Assembly (NCBI GenBank): GCA_030348385.1
Contig: JAUCFP010000006.1
Location: 62,001 to 126,000, forward strand
Direction of reading: 5' to 3'
Length of the DNA stretch: 64,000 bases
From: Cytobacillus sp. NJ13
Lineage (GTDB): Bacteria > Bacillota > Bacilli > Bacillales > Cytobacillaceae
In this document: piece after piece, positions 46,314 through 54,667 of the stretch
Position numbering within the stretch: the stretch's first letter is position 1
Layout: the number at the start of each line of letters is the position of its first letter
The notes under the pieces: model-generated
Seen by the model: only the letters and a program-made list of their open reading frames with translations
Databases searched by the model: none
Told to the model about the DNA's origin: nothing
Position numbers and translations under genes: made by a program

Positions 46314-47197
46314 TGACTTTTTTCTTGCAGATGCTCGTAACAGGAATCGTGGTAGGAAGTGTTTATGCACTTGTGGCACTGGGCTTTGTGCTTATATATA
46401 AATCCAGTGACGCCATCAACTTTGCACAAGGTGAGTTCCTTTTAATTGGAACGTATGTATGTTTAACGCTTATTACAGCCTACAACATCCCGTTTATAGC
46501 AGCCCTTTTCATTGCGCTGATGTTCAGTGCCGTTTTGGGCTTTGTCATTGAACGAATTGTTCTGCGGCCATTTATTGGAGAGCCGGTCATATCGATGATA
46601 ATGGCGACGATCGGTTTATCGAGTGTTCTTGCTGGGATTGTCCATATTATTTGGGGACATGAAACACGTGTGTTTCCAAAAATCTTCTCAGAACAGCCCG
46701 TTAATCTTGGCGAAATTGTCATTGCGCCCGTCTACTTATGGTCACTTTTAATCGTTGTGGCTATGCTTATCATTTTCACCCTCTTTTTCAAATATTCGAA
46801 GCTGGGAATTGCGATGAGGGCAACCGCAGATGATCAGCAGGCAGCGATGTCGATGGGGATCAGCGTTAAAATGATTTTCGCAGTTGCCTGGGCGATTGCA
46901 GCCATTGTTTCTGCGGTTGGAGGCATCCTTCTCGGGAACATAAATGGTGTTAATGCATCCCTTTCAGCGATCGGCTTAAAGGTACTTCCGGTTGCCATCC
47001 TAGGAGGACTTGACAGTATCCCCGGGGCCATCATCGGAGGACTGATCATCGGCATTCTTGAGAGCTTGACCGGCGGATATCTGGATCCATTGGTTGGTGG
47101 CGGTCTGAAAGAGGTTATGCCATTTGTCATCCTCGTATTTATCCTTATGTTCAAGCCATATGGTTTGTTCGGAAAAAAAGAAATCGAGAGGGTGTAA
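46313..47197 (+). CDS. branched-chain amino-acid-type ABC permease LivH
   Basis: 294 aa, TAATG overlap with the ligase gene. It is a polytopic protein of the LivH type: GIVVGSVYALVALGFVLIYK, SSDAINFAQGEFLLIGTY, ATADDQQAAMSMGISVKMIF (the loop motif), and GLDSIPGAIIGGLIIGILES. It forms half the membrane channel of the importer. The substrate can be another acid than an amino acid, as the operon also holds acyl-CoA ligases. Confidence 0.93.
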   Translation: MTFFLQMLVTGIVVGSVYALVALGFVLIYKSSDAINFAQGEFLLIGTYVCLTLITAYNIPFIAALFIALMFSAVLGFVIERIVLRPFIGEPVISMIMATIGLSSVLAGIVHIIWGHETRVFPKIFSEQPVNLGEIVIAPVYLWSLLIVVAMLIIFTLFFKYSKLGIAMRATADDQQAAMSMGISVKMIFAVAWAIAAIVSAVGGILLGNINGVNASLSAIGLKVLPVAILGGLDSIPGAIIGGLIIGILESLTGGYLDPLVGGGLKEVMPFVILVFILMFKPYGLFGKKEIERV

Positions 47198-47200
47198 CCG

Positions 47201-48262
47201 ATGAGAAATCCTTTTGTAATGGATTGTGGAGAATTCCATGTAAATTATAAACAAGATATGGCTATCTGGAAAATCTCCAGAGTAAGGATGCGGGTATTCA
47301 TTCTTCTGGCTATATTTGCAGTATTCCCGATGTTTGCATCCGATTATATCATTGGACTGGCTACGCTATGCGGAATTGCCGCGATTGGTGCGATTGGACT
47401 GAACATCCTGACGGGCTTTACCGGCCAGATTTCCATAGGGGTAGGCGCTTTTCTGGGGGTAGGCGGATATACGTCGGCCATTCTGACAGCAAAGCTGGGA
47501 TTAAGCTTCTGGATTGCCATGCCGACAGCAGGCATTGTGACGGCGATTGTAGGAGGACTATTCGGATTGCCTTCCTTAAGGCTAAAAGGATTATATTTAG
47601 CCATTGCGACTCTTGCAGCACAGGTAATCATTTTGTTTGTTATTTCCCGCTGGGATGCGCTGACTGGAGGAACAGCCGGAATGGTCCTATCAAGGCCTGA
47701 ACTTGGCAGTTTTGTCTTTTACAGTGAGCGGAGCTATTATTATCTGATGTTTGCGGTGCTTATTATTACGGCCCTCTTTACCCTGAACCTCTTCCGGTCT
47801 CGGGTCGGCAGGGCATTCATAGCAGTCCGTGACCGGGATGTGGCAGCAGAAGTGATGGGAATCGATTTGTTTAAGTATAAGGTATTGGCATTTATTGTTA
47901 GTTCCTTCTTCGTAGGCATCGCCGGAGCTCTCTTGGGCCACTATACCATGGTTGTAAGTCCAGAGCTTTACAGCATTACAGTGTCCATCGAATACTTAGC
48001 AATCATACTGGTCGGCGGATTAGGGAGTGTATTCGGGTCGATTTACGGAGCTGTTTTTATTACATTGCTGCCAGTTGTACTAAGATCAGGCGTAGAAATG
48101 ATGAGCGGGGTTTTTCCAGACTTGTCTGCAGTCTTAATAGGAATGAAAGAGGTAGTTTTTGGCCTCGTGATTATCTTATTCCTGATTTATGAACCGCAGG
48201 GGCTCGCAAAAATATGGAAAAATATTAAAGACTACTTTAAACTGTGGCCGTTTTCTTATTAA
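47201..48262 (+). CDS. branched-chain amino-acid-type ABC permease LivM
   Basis: 353 aa, ATG 3 bases after livH, with GAGAGGGTG upstream. LivM features: GLNILTGFTGQISIGVGAFL, then FGLPSLRLKGLYLAIATLA and the loop FIAVRDRDVAAEVMGIDLF, and IEYLAIILVGGLGSVFGSIY. It pairs with LivH. The N-terminal 35 residues before the first span are longer than usual. Confidence 0.93.
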   Translation: MRNPFVMDCGEFHVNYKQDMAIWKISRVRMRVFILLAIFAVFPMFASDYIIGLATLCGIAAIGAIGLNILTGFTGQISIGVGAFLGVGGYTSAILTAKLGLSFWIAMPTAGIVTAIVGGLFGLPSLRLKGLYLAIATLAAQVIILFVISRWDALTGGTAGMVLSRPELGSFVFYSERSYYYLMFAVLIITALFTLNLFRSRVGRAFIAVRDRDVAAEVMGIDLFKYKVLAFIVSSFFVGIAGALLGHYTMVVSPELYSITVSIEYLAIILVGGLGSVFGSIYGAVFITLLPVVLRSGVEMMSGVFPDLSAVLIGMKEVVFGLVIILFLIYEPQGLAKIWKNIKDYFKLWPFSY

Positions 48263-48345
48263 TTCCCGGGTAATAATTTCTGAAAATTTTGAAAGTAAAA
48301 CTTTCAAATTTTTATAAAAAAGAGGTAAAAATGAGGGGGAACATT

Positions 48346-49524
48346 ATGAAGAAGGTATGGAAAGGTTTATTGGCAGCAACATTAATGGCTGGAATGCTGG
48401 CTGGCTGTTCAGGAGGCAGCGAGGAAGCATCGGGTGACAAGAAAGGCACTGTCAAAATCGGCGGTATCTTTGACCTTACTGGCGGTACCGGTGATGTTGG
48501 AACACCATATGCAGAAGGTGAAAAAGCATTTTTTGAATCCATTGCAGGAGAGGAGATCAACGGCTATAAGCTCGAATTAATCGGTGATGACTATGCTTAT
48601 AAAATTCCTGAAGCTCAAAAACTTTATCAGAAATTAAAATCAAAAGATAAAGTATCGGCTATTTTAGGATGGGGCACAGGTGACACAGAAGCCCTTCGCC
48701 AGCAGGTGGCAGCTGACAAACTTCCATTCATTTCTGCTTCATACTCAGAGAATCTAAAAAATATTGACGAAAGCCCATATAACTTTCTGGCCGCGGCTTC
48801 ATACTCCGACCAGGCTAGATCCGTACTGAAGTGGATAAAAGACAATCACACTGGCGGCACACCTACTGTAGCATTAATTTACAACGACACGGCTTTTGGA
48901 AAATCCCCTATTGAAGATGCCAAAAATTATGCAAAGGAAAATGGCATCGAAATTGTTGATGAGCAAATTGTTGATCTGAAAACACTTGATGCAACCTCCC
49001 AATTACTGAACATGGAAAAGAAAAATCCCGATTATGCGATTATCAACCAAACTTGGGGTGCAACCGCAACGATTCTAAAAGATGCTAAAAAGCTTGGACT
49101 TGATACACAATTCATCGGTTTAAACTGGGCTGCCGGTGAAGGGTTGCTTCCAATTGCGGGCGATGCGGCTGAAGGATTTATCGGGGTTGTCACACATGCA
49201 TTCCCTTACGAAGATCTTCCTGGAATGGAAGAAATCAAGAAGTTCGTAGAAAGCAAGGGTGAAAAGCTGGAAGACAAGAACCAGAAATTTATCCAGGGAT
49301 GGGTGTCCGCCAAAATTATGGTTGAAGGCCTAAAACTTGCTGAAGACCCGACTTCAGGTGAAGGGATCCGTGCTGGCCTGGAGAAAATCTCAAACCTAGA
49401 TCTTGGCGGTTTAGCCGCACCAGTTACTTTTTCACCTGACAATCATGCTGGTACCAACCAAATTCGATTGGCAGAAGTGAAAAACGGCCAGTTTGAAGTG
49501 TTCACTGATTATATCGGCTACTAA
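48346..49524 (+). CDS. lipoprotein substrate-binding protein of the LIV-type importer
   Basis: 392 aa from ATG at 48346 after GAGGGGGA; ATG at 48289 is in frame without a site. The lipobox LMAGMLAGC anchors it to the outer face of the membrane. The rest is the periplasmic-binding fold of the LivJ/amide type: VKIGGIFDLTGGTGDVGTPY, then AILGWGTGDTEALRQQVAAD and FISASYSENL, VALIYNDTAFGKS. GWGTGDTEALR differs from amino-acid binders' typical pocket, compatible with another ligand. Confidence 0.9.
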   Translation: MKKVWKGLLAATLMAGMLAGCSGGSEEASGDKKGTVKIGGIFDLTGGTGDVGTPYAEGEKAFFESIAGEEINGYKLELIGDDYAYKIPEAQKLYQKLKSKDKVSAILGWGTGDTEALRQQVAADKLPFISASYSENLKNIDESPYNFLAAASYSDQARSVLKWIKDNHTGGTPTVALIYNDTAFGKSPIEDAKNYAKENGIEIVDEQIVDLKTLDATSQLLNMEKKNPDYAIINQTWGATATILKDAKKLGLDTQFIGLNWAAGEGLLPIAGDAAEGFIGVVTHAFPYEDLPGMEEIKKFVESKGEKLEDKNQKFIQGWVSAKIMVEGLKLAEDPTSGEGIRAGLEKISNLDLGGLAAPVTFSPDNHAGTNQIRLAEVKNGQFEVFTDYIGY

Positions 49525-49600
49525 AATGATGGGGGCGAGGTTTGATACCCGCCTCCTGTTAAATTTTAAAGGCTTGGATCATTGCTAAATTGTGAACTTT

Positions 49601-49722
49601 GCAAATAAAATCGTAATTTGGCAAACAAAAATGAAATTTTGCAAACAAACGATCGGAATCAGCAAACAAATCTCAGATTTAGCAAATAAACCTGGAAAAC
49701 CAGCAAACAACAAATGATTCAG
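49601..49722. repeat. short tandem array, about 20.4-bp period, of GCAAAYAAA linkers
   Basis: GCAAA(T/C)AA starts at 49601, 49621, 49641, 49662, 49682 and 49703. Between the constant linkers lies a short sequence that differs in each unit and mostly is self-complementary: AAAT..ATTT, AAAAT..ATTTT, GAT..ATC, AAATC..GATTT, CTGG..CCAG. It fills most of the gap between the binding-protein gene and the second ATPase. Confidence 0.8.
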
Positions 49723-49783
49723 AACTTGACCTTGGAACGAATAAATAGAGAAAGAGTTTATAAAAAGCTGGGAGGACAGATGC

Positions 49784-50572
49784 ATGCTGACAATTAACAA
49801 TGTCGAAGTGATGTACGATAAGGTCATTCTTGTATTAAAGGGGATGTCGATGGTGGTGCCCAAAGGGAAAATAGTTGCTCTGCTCGGCAGTAATGGCGCC
49901 GGGAAAACGACCACCCTTAAAGCTATTTCCGGACTGTTGAAAAGTGAGAATGGTGAAGTGACAGACGGGTTTATCGAGCTGTATGGGGAGCGCATTGATG
50001 TAAGCGATGCTGAAACCATCGTAAAGAAAGGCATTTTTCAGTGCATGGAAGGAAGGCGCGTGTTCAAGCACCTTTCTGTGGAAGATAACCTGATTGCAGG
50101 TGCACATACCAGGAAAGACCGGAAGAATATTAAAAGTGATATTCAAAAAGTTTATCATTACTTTCCGAAGCTTGAAATGCTGAAGCACCGGCAGGCTGGC
50201 TATCTGTCTGGAGGAGAGCAGCAAATGCTGGCCATTGGCAGGGGTATCATGGCAAAGCCAAAGGTGCTGCTTCTCGATGAACCTTCATTAGGACTGGCCC
50301 CTCTATTAGTAAAAGAGATCTTCGGAATCATTAAAAAAATCAATGAAGAAGAGGGGACCACGATTCTGGTAGTTGAGCAGAATGCCAATGTTGCCTTATC
50401 GATTGCCGATTATGGTTACATCATGGAAAACGGCCGGATTGTGATGGATGGAACGGTGGACCGGCTCCTTTCCAATCAGGATGTGCGTGAATTTTACCTT
50501 GGAATGGGAGATAAGGGACGGAAAAGTTATAAAGATATTAAATCTTATAAAAGAAGAAAGAGGTGGCTGTAG
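49784..50572 (+). CDS. ABC transporter ATP-binding protein, LivF type
   Basis: 262 aa; GGGAGGACAG precedes the ATG. Walker A is GSNGAGKTT, the signature LSGGEQQMLAIGR, Walker B VLLLDEPSLGLAP. LivF type is shown by GIFQCMEGRRVFKHLSVEDN. It completes the importer LivG-H-M-(binding protein)-F. The last 20 residues are basic (GRKSYKDIKSYKRRKRW). Its stop TAG overlaps the GTG of the next ligase gene. Confidence 0.93.
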   Translation: MLTINNVEVMYDKVILVLKGMSMVVPKGKIVALLGSNGAGKTTTLKAISGLLKSENGEVTDGFIELYGERIDVSDAETIVKKGIFQCMEGRRVFKHLSVEDNLIAGAHTRKDRKNIKSDIQKVYHYFPKLEMLKHRQAGYLSGGEQQMLAIGRGIMAKPKVLLLDEPSLGLAPLLVKEIFGIIKKINEEEGTTILVVEQNANVALSIADYGYIMENGRIVMDGTVDRLLSNQDVREFYLGMGDKGRKSYKDIKSYKRRKRWL

Positions 50573-51744
50573 TGGAAAAGCTGAAAGAAGTGATCCAGCA
50601 TGCATATGACAATGCCAAAGGTTTTAAAAGGCAGCTTGATGATGCACGCATTTCTCCAAGTGACATTCTATCCCTAAAAGATTTAAAAAAAATTCCCGTG
50701 CTAAAAAAAGATCTATTGCCGGATTTGCAATCTGCAGACCAGCCCTTCGGAAGTCTTGCAGCTGTAAAGCCAAATGAGATGGCACGAATCTTTATGTCAC
50801 CAGGTCCAATTTATGATCCGCAAACCACTGAGAAGGATTTTTGGCGTTTTTCAGAAGCTCTCCGGGCAGCTGGTTTTAACAGTGATGATATTGTACAGAA
50901 TACATTTTCCTATCATCTTTCACCGGCAGGCTTTATGTTTGACTCGGCACTTCGTGAATTAGGCGCAACTGTAATTCCGGCCGGAACCGGGAATCGGGAA
51001 CTGCAGATTCAGATTATGAAGGATGTCCGGGTAACCGGCTATGTGGGAACTCCCAGCTTCTTTAACCTTTTGCTTGGTGCCCTTGAAGAAAAGGGATGGA
51101 AGATAGGAAAAGATGTAGTTGTGAACAAAGCTTTCTTTACTGCTGAAATGTTGACTGAACAAATGCGGAAAAGGTGTGAAGACAATGGGATTTCCGTATA
51201 TGAAGGCTATGGGACTGCGGATTGCGGATGTATTGCATTTGAAGACAAGCAGGGTCCTGGGTTGAGAATAACTGATTCTGCCCTCGTACAAATCTGTGAC
51301 CCGCAGACTGGATGGGAGGTTTCAGATGGAGAAGGAGAAGTGGTTGTCAGCCTATTTGATAAAAGCTACCCGCTCATCCGCTTTGGCACAGGCGACCTCT
51401 CCCGCTGGGTGAAAGGGTACGAGGGAAAAAGGATTGCAGGAGTGCTGGGGCGTGTTAGTGATGGTGTAAAGGTAAAAGGAATGTTTGTAAGAGAAAAACA
51501 GCTTGCACAATTCTTGAATGAAGCAGGGTATTCGGTTTTCCAGGCTGTTGTCACAAGTGAGAACGGGCAGGATCAGCTTACAATTTTCATAGAGTCCGAG
51601 GAAGAGTTAGAATCTGAGCTTTCATCAAAAATTCGGGATGTGATCAGGGTCAAGCCAATCCTTGAGTTAACAGCGGCAGGCACAATTAAAAAGGATGATA
51701 AGAAGCTGGTGGATAACCGGAATTACGAATTAAAAAAGGTGTAA
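50572..51744 (+). CDS. phenylacetate-CoA ligase-like AMP-binding enzyme (PaaK family)
   Basis: 390 aa from GTG at 50572, overlapping the stop of the ATPase gene, with AGAGGTGG five bases upstream. The size (about 400 aa) and lack of a C-terminal extension fit the PaaK family. Blocks seen are KIPVLKKDLLPDL, DIVQNTFSYHLSPAGFMFDS, GTPSFFNLLLGAL and YEGYGTADCGCIAFEDKQG, then LIRFGTGDLSRW. It would make an aryl- or acyl-CoA. It is the last gene of the importer operon. Confidence 0.88.
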   Translation: MEKLKEVIQHAYDNAKGFKRQLDDARISPSDILSLKDLKKIPVLKKDLLPDLQSADQPFGSLAAVKPNEMARIFMSPGPIYDPQTTEKDFWRFSEALRAAGFNSDDIVQNTFSYHLSPAGFMFDSALRELGATVIPAGTGNRELQIQIMKDVRVTGYVGTPSFFNLLLGALEEKGWKIGKDVVVNKAFFTAEMLTEQMRKRCEDNGISVYEGYGTADCGCIAFEDKQGPGLRITDSALVQICDPQTGWEVSDGEGEVVVSLFDKSYPLIRFGTGDLSRWVKGYEGKRIAGVLGRVSDGVKVKGMFVREKQLAQFLNEAGYSVFQAVVTSENGQDQLTIFIESEEELESELSSKIRDVIRVKPILELTAAGTIKKDDKKLVDNRNYELKKV

Positions 51745-51748
51745 TCAA

Positions 51749-51780
51749 AGGAGGCTGATTGAATCGGCCTTCTTTTTTTG
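51749..51780 (+). terminator. intrinsic terminator of the importer operon
   Basis: AGGAGGCTGATT pairs with AATCGGCCTTCT with wobbles, followed by TTTTTTT. Confidence 0.75.
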
Positions 51781-51852
51781 GAGAACTGAAATAAATTTCT
51801 AGTTTTGAACCGTGAATAAAGACGAAAGTGAATCACGAATAAGAGAATGGGA

Positions 51853-52072
51853 GTTAATCTTTCCATTAACGACGAAAATGTGGTTGAGAAGAGGAAAATG
51901 GTAGTTAATCAATTGGATTAACGACGAGAATATGGTTGGGGAAAGGAAAAAGGTAGTTAATCAGCCGGATTAACTCCGAAATTGCGGAGGGGAAGATGAA
52001 AAAAGTAGTTAATCAGCCGGATTAACGCCGAAAAAGTTATGAGGGAAAAAAAACGGTAGCTAATCAGCTGCC
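51853..52072. repeat. 52-bp-period array of GTTAATC/GATTAAC hairpins
   Basis: Hairpins start at 51853, 51904, 51956, 52008 and (degenerate) 52059, that is every 51-52 bases. The clearest units are GTTAATC, five bases, GATTAAC; the loop is AATTG once and AGCCG twice. Purine-rich linkers (GACGAAAATG type) separate them. No coding frame runs through it. It lies in the 387-base gap between the PaaK-like gene and the methyltransferase gene. Confidence 0.85.
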
Positions 52073-52131
52073 AACAAAAAAATAGAGTATCAAACCCAAA
52101 AATAATCACAAATGGTGCCGCTAATGGAAAA

Positions 52132-52743
52132 TTAAACGCTATCATCACTATTCTCACACTCCACTACCAGAAACAATCCTTTATAATAGGAAGTCACATT
52201 TGTAACCTTCATGCCGGATTCCTGAATAGTCAGAAGTGTATCACGGTTTAGGTGGCAGCCATCACAAATTCGTTTCCATAGAGGGTTTAAGGCTTCCTGG
52301 GCAAATGCCAGGGCGGGCTGCTCCATCTTTACGTGTTCAAAGAATAGTATTTTTGCCTTTGGCTTACAGACTCGTTTGATCTCCGCGAGTGCTTTGTCAG
52401 GGTTTGGTATCGTGCAGAAAACAAGAGTGGCAACTGCTGAATCAAATGTTTTGTCCGCAAATTCAAGATCTTCAGCATACTGCCGGTGGATATGGATAGG
52501 TACCGCAGCTGCATTCTTGCGTGGAATAGATTTTTCAATCATTGCCTGATTTGGTTCAATGGCATCGACCCGATCCGCATTTTTGTATAATGGGAAGTTA
52601 ATGCCTGTGCCGGCACCAACTTCGAGTACCCGGCCGTCTGCCATGTAAAGAATTTTACTTCTGATTTTCCTGAATTTTCTTTTTTCAAGTGGCTTCATGG
52701 CCAAATCATATAGGGATGGGAATAAGCTGCTCAAAAATTTCAC
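52132..52743 (-). CDS. class I SAM-dependent methyltransferase
   Basis: 203 aa, GTG at 52743; the ribosome binding site is weak. The SAM motif I is GRVLEVGAGTGINFPLY, followed by the acidic loop DAIEPNQAMIEKS, and motif with AVATLVFCTIPNPDKALAEI (post-II region), then LFFEHVKM. It resembles METTL7/UbiE-like small-molecule or lipid methyltransferases. It is a single gene on the minus strand, with no co-transcribed partner. Substrate unknown. Confidence 0.88.
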   Translation of the reverse strand: MKFLSSLFPSLYDLAMKPLEKRKFRKIRSKILYMADGRVLEVGAGTGINFPLYKNADRVDAIEPNQAMIEKSIPRKNAAAVPIHIHRQYAEDLEFADKTFDSAVATLVFCTIPNPDKALAEIKRVCKPKAKILFFEHVKMEQPALAFAQEALNPLWKRICDGCHLNRDTLLTIQESGMKVTNVTSYYKGLFLVVECENSDDSV

Positions 52744-52833
52744 TCTTTTCTTAATAGTTGTCTTTTTCTATTTTACTCTTTTCCCAAAATGAAACAAGCC
52801 GGTACCACTCTTAGGGGCACCAGCATCAATAAA

Positions 52834-53634
52834 TCAAGGGAGGCTTTCGAACATCTCGTTCAGCTTCTCATATGTGTCCGGGTACTTTGCCTCATACTGA
52901 AGGTAGGTTGGGACAGGGTAGCGTACACCGCCTTTGTGGGTTTGCTTTAATCCCTCAGCAAATTCATCTGCCATGGAAAAAGGAATAGTGAAGGCCATTT
53001 CGTGATCATGTGTCTGCCCGAAAACCCGATCTCCATAGCATGGCAGGATCACTTGCGGCTTACCGGTTTTTATGGTCCTGATAACGATATCGGCACAGTC
53101 AGCTCTTGCAGTAAAAGTGGATGTAATTTCTCCGCCCGTGTGATAGAGGGCACCGGCAACCATTCTCATGACTTGGGCTGAATTCCCATAAACAGTGATT
53201 ACTTCCGGTTCAAATGCTGCTCTCCCCAGAGGAGCCATTAAAATAGTTCCTGCTTCCTCTTTTGAAAATTTAGGAACTGCCGCTTCGGTTAAGGCACCAA
53301 GGTCACAGGTTTTTGTATACATGCCATCTGTTAAGCTTCCTTTTGAGTAATAGTCCAGTTCCTCTTCAAATCCAAAAGCGATTTTGGCAATTGGGCATGA
53401 TAAGTCTTCTTTGCCCATGGCAATGGACCAGCCATATCTTCTTGACATTGTCACACCCTGACAGATGCTGAATGTTTTGCCAAAGTCTCTTGCCGGACGC
53501 TTTACCCTGTCAGGCAGTGTCTCCTCTTTTTTCAAAACTCTTATAGCCAGCGGAAAGGTGTCGGGTCGCACATATGTATGAATCGCAGTTTCCAGATCAG
53601 AAAGTTTTTTGGCATAAATCGTTTCCTGCATCAT
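52834..53634 (-). CDS. DUF169 family protein
   Basis: 266 aa, ATG at 53634 after AAGGAGGG. The sequence matches the DUF169 layout: an N-terminal helix, then PLAIRVLKKEE, SICQGVTMSRRYG, EDLSCPIAKIAFGF, MAPLGRAAFEPEVITVYGN and CYGDRVFGQTHDHEMAFTIP. Conserved cysteines sit in ICQG, SCPIA and ADCADI. No catalytic function is established for the family that I know; the cysteines may bind a metal or cluster. It is a single gene upstream of the ArsR/SRPBCC pair. Confidence 0.82.
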   Translation of the reverse strand: MMQETIYAKKLSDLETAIHTYVRPDTFPLAIRVLKKEETLPDRVKRPARDFGKTFSICQGVTMSRRYGWSIAMGKEDLSCPIAKIAFGFEEELDYYSKGSLTDGMYTKTCDLGALTEAAVPKFSKEEAGTILMAPLGRAAFEPEVITVYGNSAQVMRMVAGALYHTGGEITSTFTARADCADIVIRTIKTGKPQVILPCYGDRVFGQTHDHEMAFTIPFSMADEFAEGLKQTHKGGVRYPVPTYLQYEAKYPDTYEKLNEMFESLP

Positions 53635-53727
53635 GATCCCTCCTTTAGATATAAGAATAATTCTGTAAATTATATGGATTAACCTGCATATTTAGGCTTT
53701 ATTTTAGGAAACATCATAATATTCCAG

Positions 53728-53777
53728 TTGACATAAAACCAAAAGGTTGTATATGATTTAAATGAAACCAAAAGGTT
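53728..53777 (+). promoter_or_regulatory. promoter with twin AACC-AAAA-GGTT operators
   Basis: TTGACA (53728-53733), 18 bases, TATGAT (53752-53757) is a good sigma-A promoter. AACCAAAAGGTTGTA occurs at 53737 and again at 53766, 29 bases apart; each holds the inverted repeat AACC/GGTT. One lies between -35 and -10 and the other just after -10, so binding would block transcription. The ArsR protein encoded second in this unit is the likely ligand. Confidence 0.8.
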
Positions 53778-53806
53778 GTATTTTATAATTAAAGGAGAGC
53801 ATGAAA

Positions 53807-54223
53807 ATGGAAACACTTCAGGATATTAAACAAACAGTCATACTTAATGCGCCAATTGAAAAAGTCTGGAAGACAGTCTCTACATCGGAAGGGATCGAAG
53901 CCTGGTTTATGCCAAATGATTTTAAGGCTGAGCTGGGCTATGAATTTCATATTCAGTCCCCATTTGGTCCGTCCCCGTGTAAGGTCACAGAACTGGATGA
54001 ACCTAATCGGCTTTCTTTTAAATGGGATACAGACGGATGGTTTGTATCTTTCCTTTTGAAAGATTTGGGCGGCAAAACTGAATTTACTCTGATACATGGC
54101 GGCTGGAAACAGTCAGATGAACTGGTTGCGAAAGCTCAAGCTGAGAGTGCGGTTATCCGTGAAAGAATGTCTCAGGGATGGACTGGAATTCTTGCGAAGC
54201 TCGGCAAGGTTGTTGAGGAATAA
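53807..54223 (+). CDS. SRPBCC / AHSA1-domain protein
   Basis: 138 aa from ATG at 53807 with AAAGGAGA at 9 bases; ATG at 53801 is in frame. The SRPBCC fold is indicated by [20 protein letters not shown], then [17 protein letters not shown] and [14 protein letters not shown]. Such proteins bind small hydrophobic ligands. Its stop overlaps the ArsR start as TAATG, the usual pairing of AHSA1 proteins with ArsR repressors. Ligand unknown. Confidence 0.9.
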   Translation: METLQDIKQTVILNAPIEKVWKTVSTSEGIEAWFMPNDFKAELGYEFHIQSPFGPSPCKVTELDEPNRLSFKWDTDGWFVSFLLKDLGGKTEFTLIHGGWKQSDELVAKAQAESAVIRERMSQGWTGILAKLGKVVEE

Positions 54224-54549
54224 TGGGTGCATCTGCCAGGAAACATGATGTGTTTCAGGCAATCGCCGATCCAACGAGGAGAGAAGTATTGAGACTGCTG
54301 GCTGAAAAAGAACGCCCGATCTCAGAGATAAGTGCTCATTTTCCCATAAGCCGGACCGCCATATCAAAACATCTTCATATTCTTTCTGAAGCTGAGTTAG
54401 TAAAAGGGAAAAAGTCAGGCAGAGAAAGAATCTACCATCTCCAGCCTGAGCCGCTTACAGAATTGAAGCAATGGCTGTCCTATTATGAACAATTCTGGAA
54501 TAATAAGCTGCAAAAACTTAAATATATAGTTGAAGAAGAAAATGAGTGA
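54223..54549 (+). CDS. ArsR/SdpR-family repressor
   Basis: 108 aa, ATG overlapping the previous stop. The winged helix is FQAIADPTRREVLRLLAEKE, then SEISAHFPISRTAISKHLHI and GKKSGRERIYHLQPEPL. No metal-binding cysteines are present. It probably represses this two-gene unit through the twin operators upstream and may be controlled via the SRPBCC partner. Confidence 0.92.
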   Translation: MGASARKHDVFQAIADPTRREVLRLLAEKERPISEISAHFPISRTAISKHLHILSEAELVKGKKSGRERIYHLQPEPLTELKQWLSYYEQFWNNKLQKLKYIVEEENE

Positions 54550-54556
54550 TGCCCTG

Positions 54557-54589
54557 GAAAAAGAGCTTCTGCAGCTCTTTTTTCTTTTG
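54557..54589 (+). terminator. intrinsic terminator of the SRPBCC-arsR unit
   Basis: AAAAAGAGCT pairs with AGCTCTTTTTT around TCTGC. Confidence 0.88.
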
Positions 54590-54667
54590 TATAAAAGTAA
54601 GGTCTTTCTTCTTAAAGATATAATATAATGATATTTGTGTTTAATATTTTGTGAAGGAGACCTTAGG

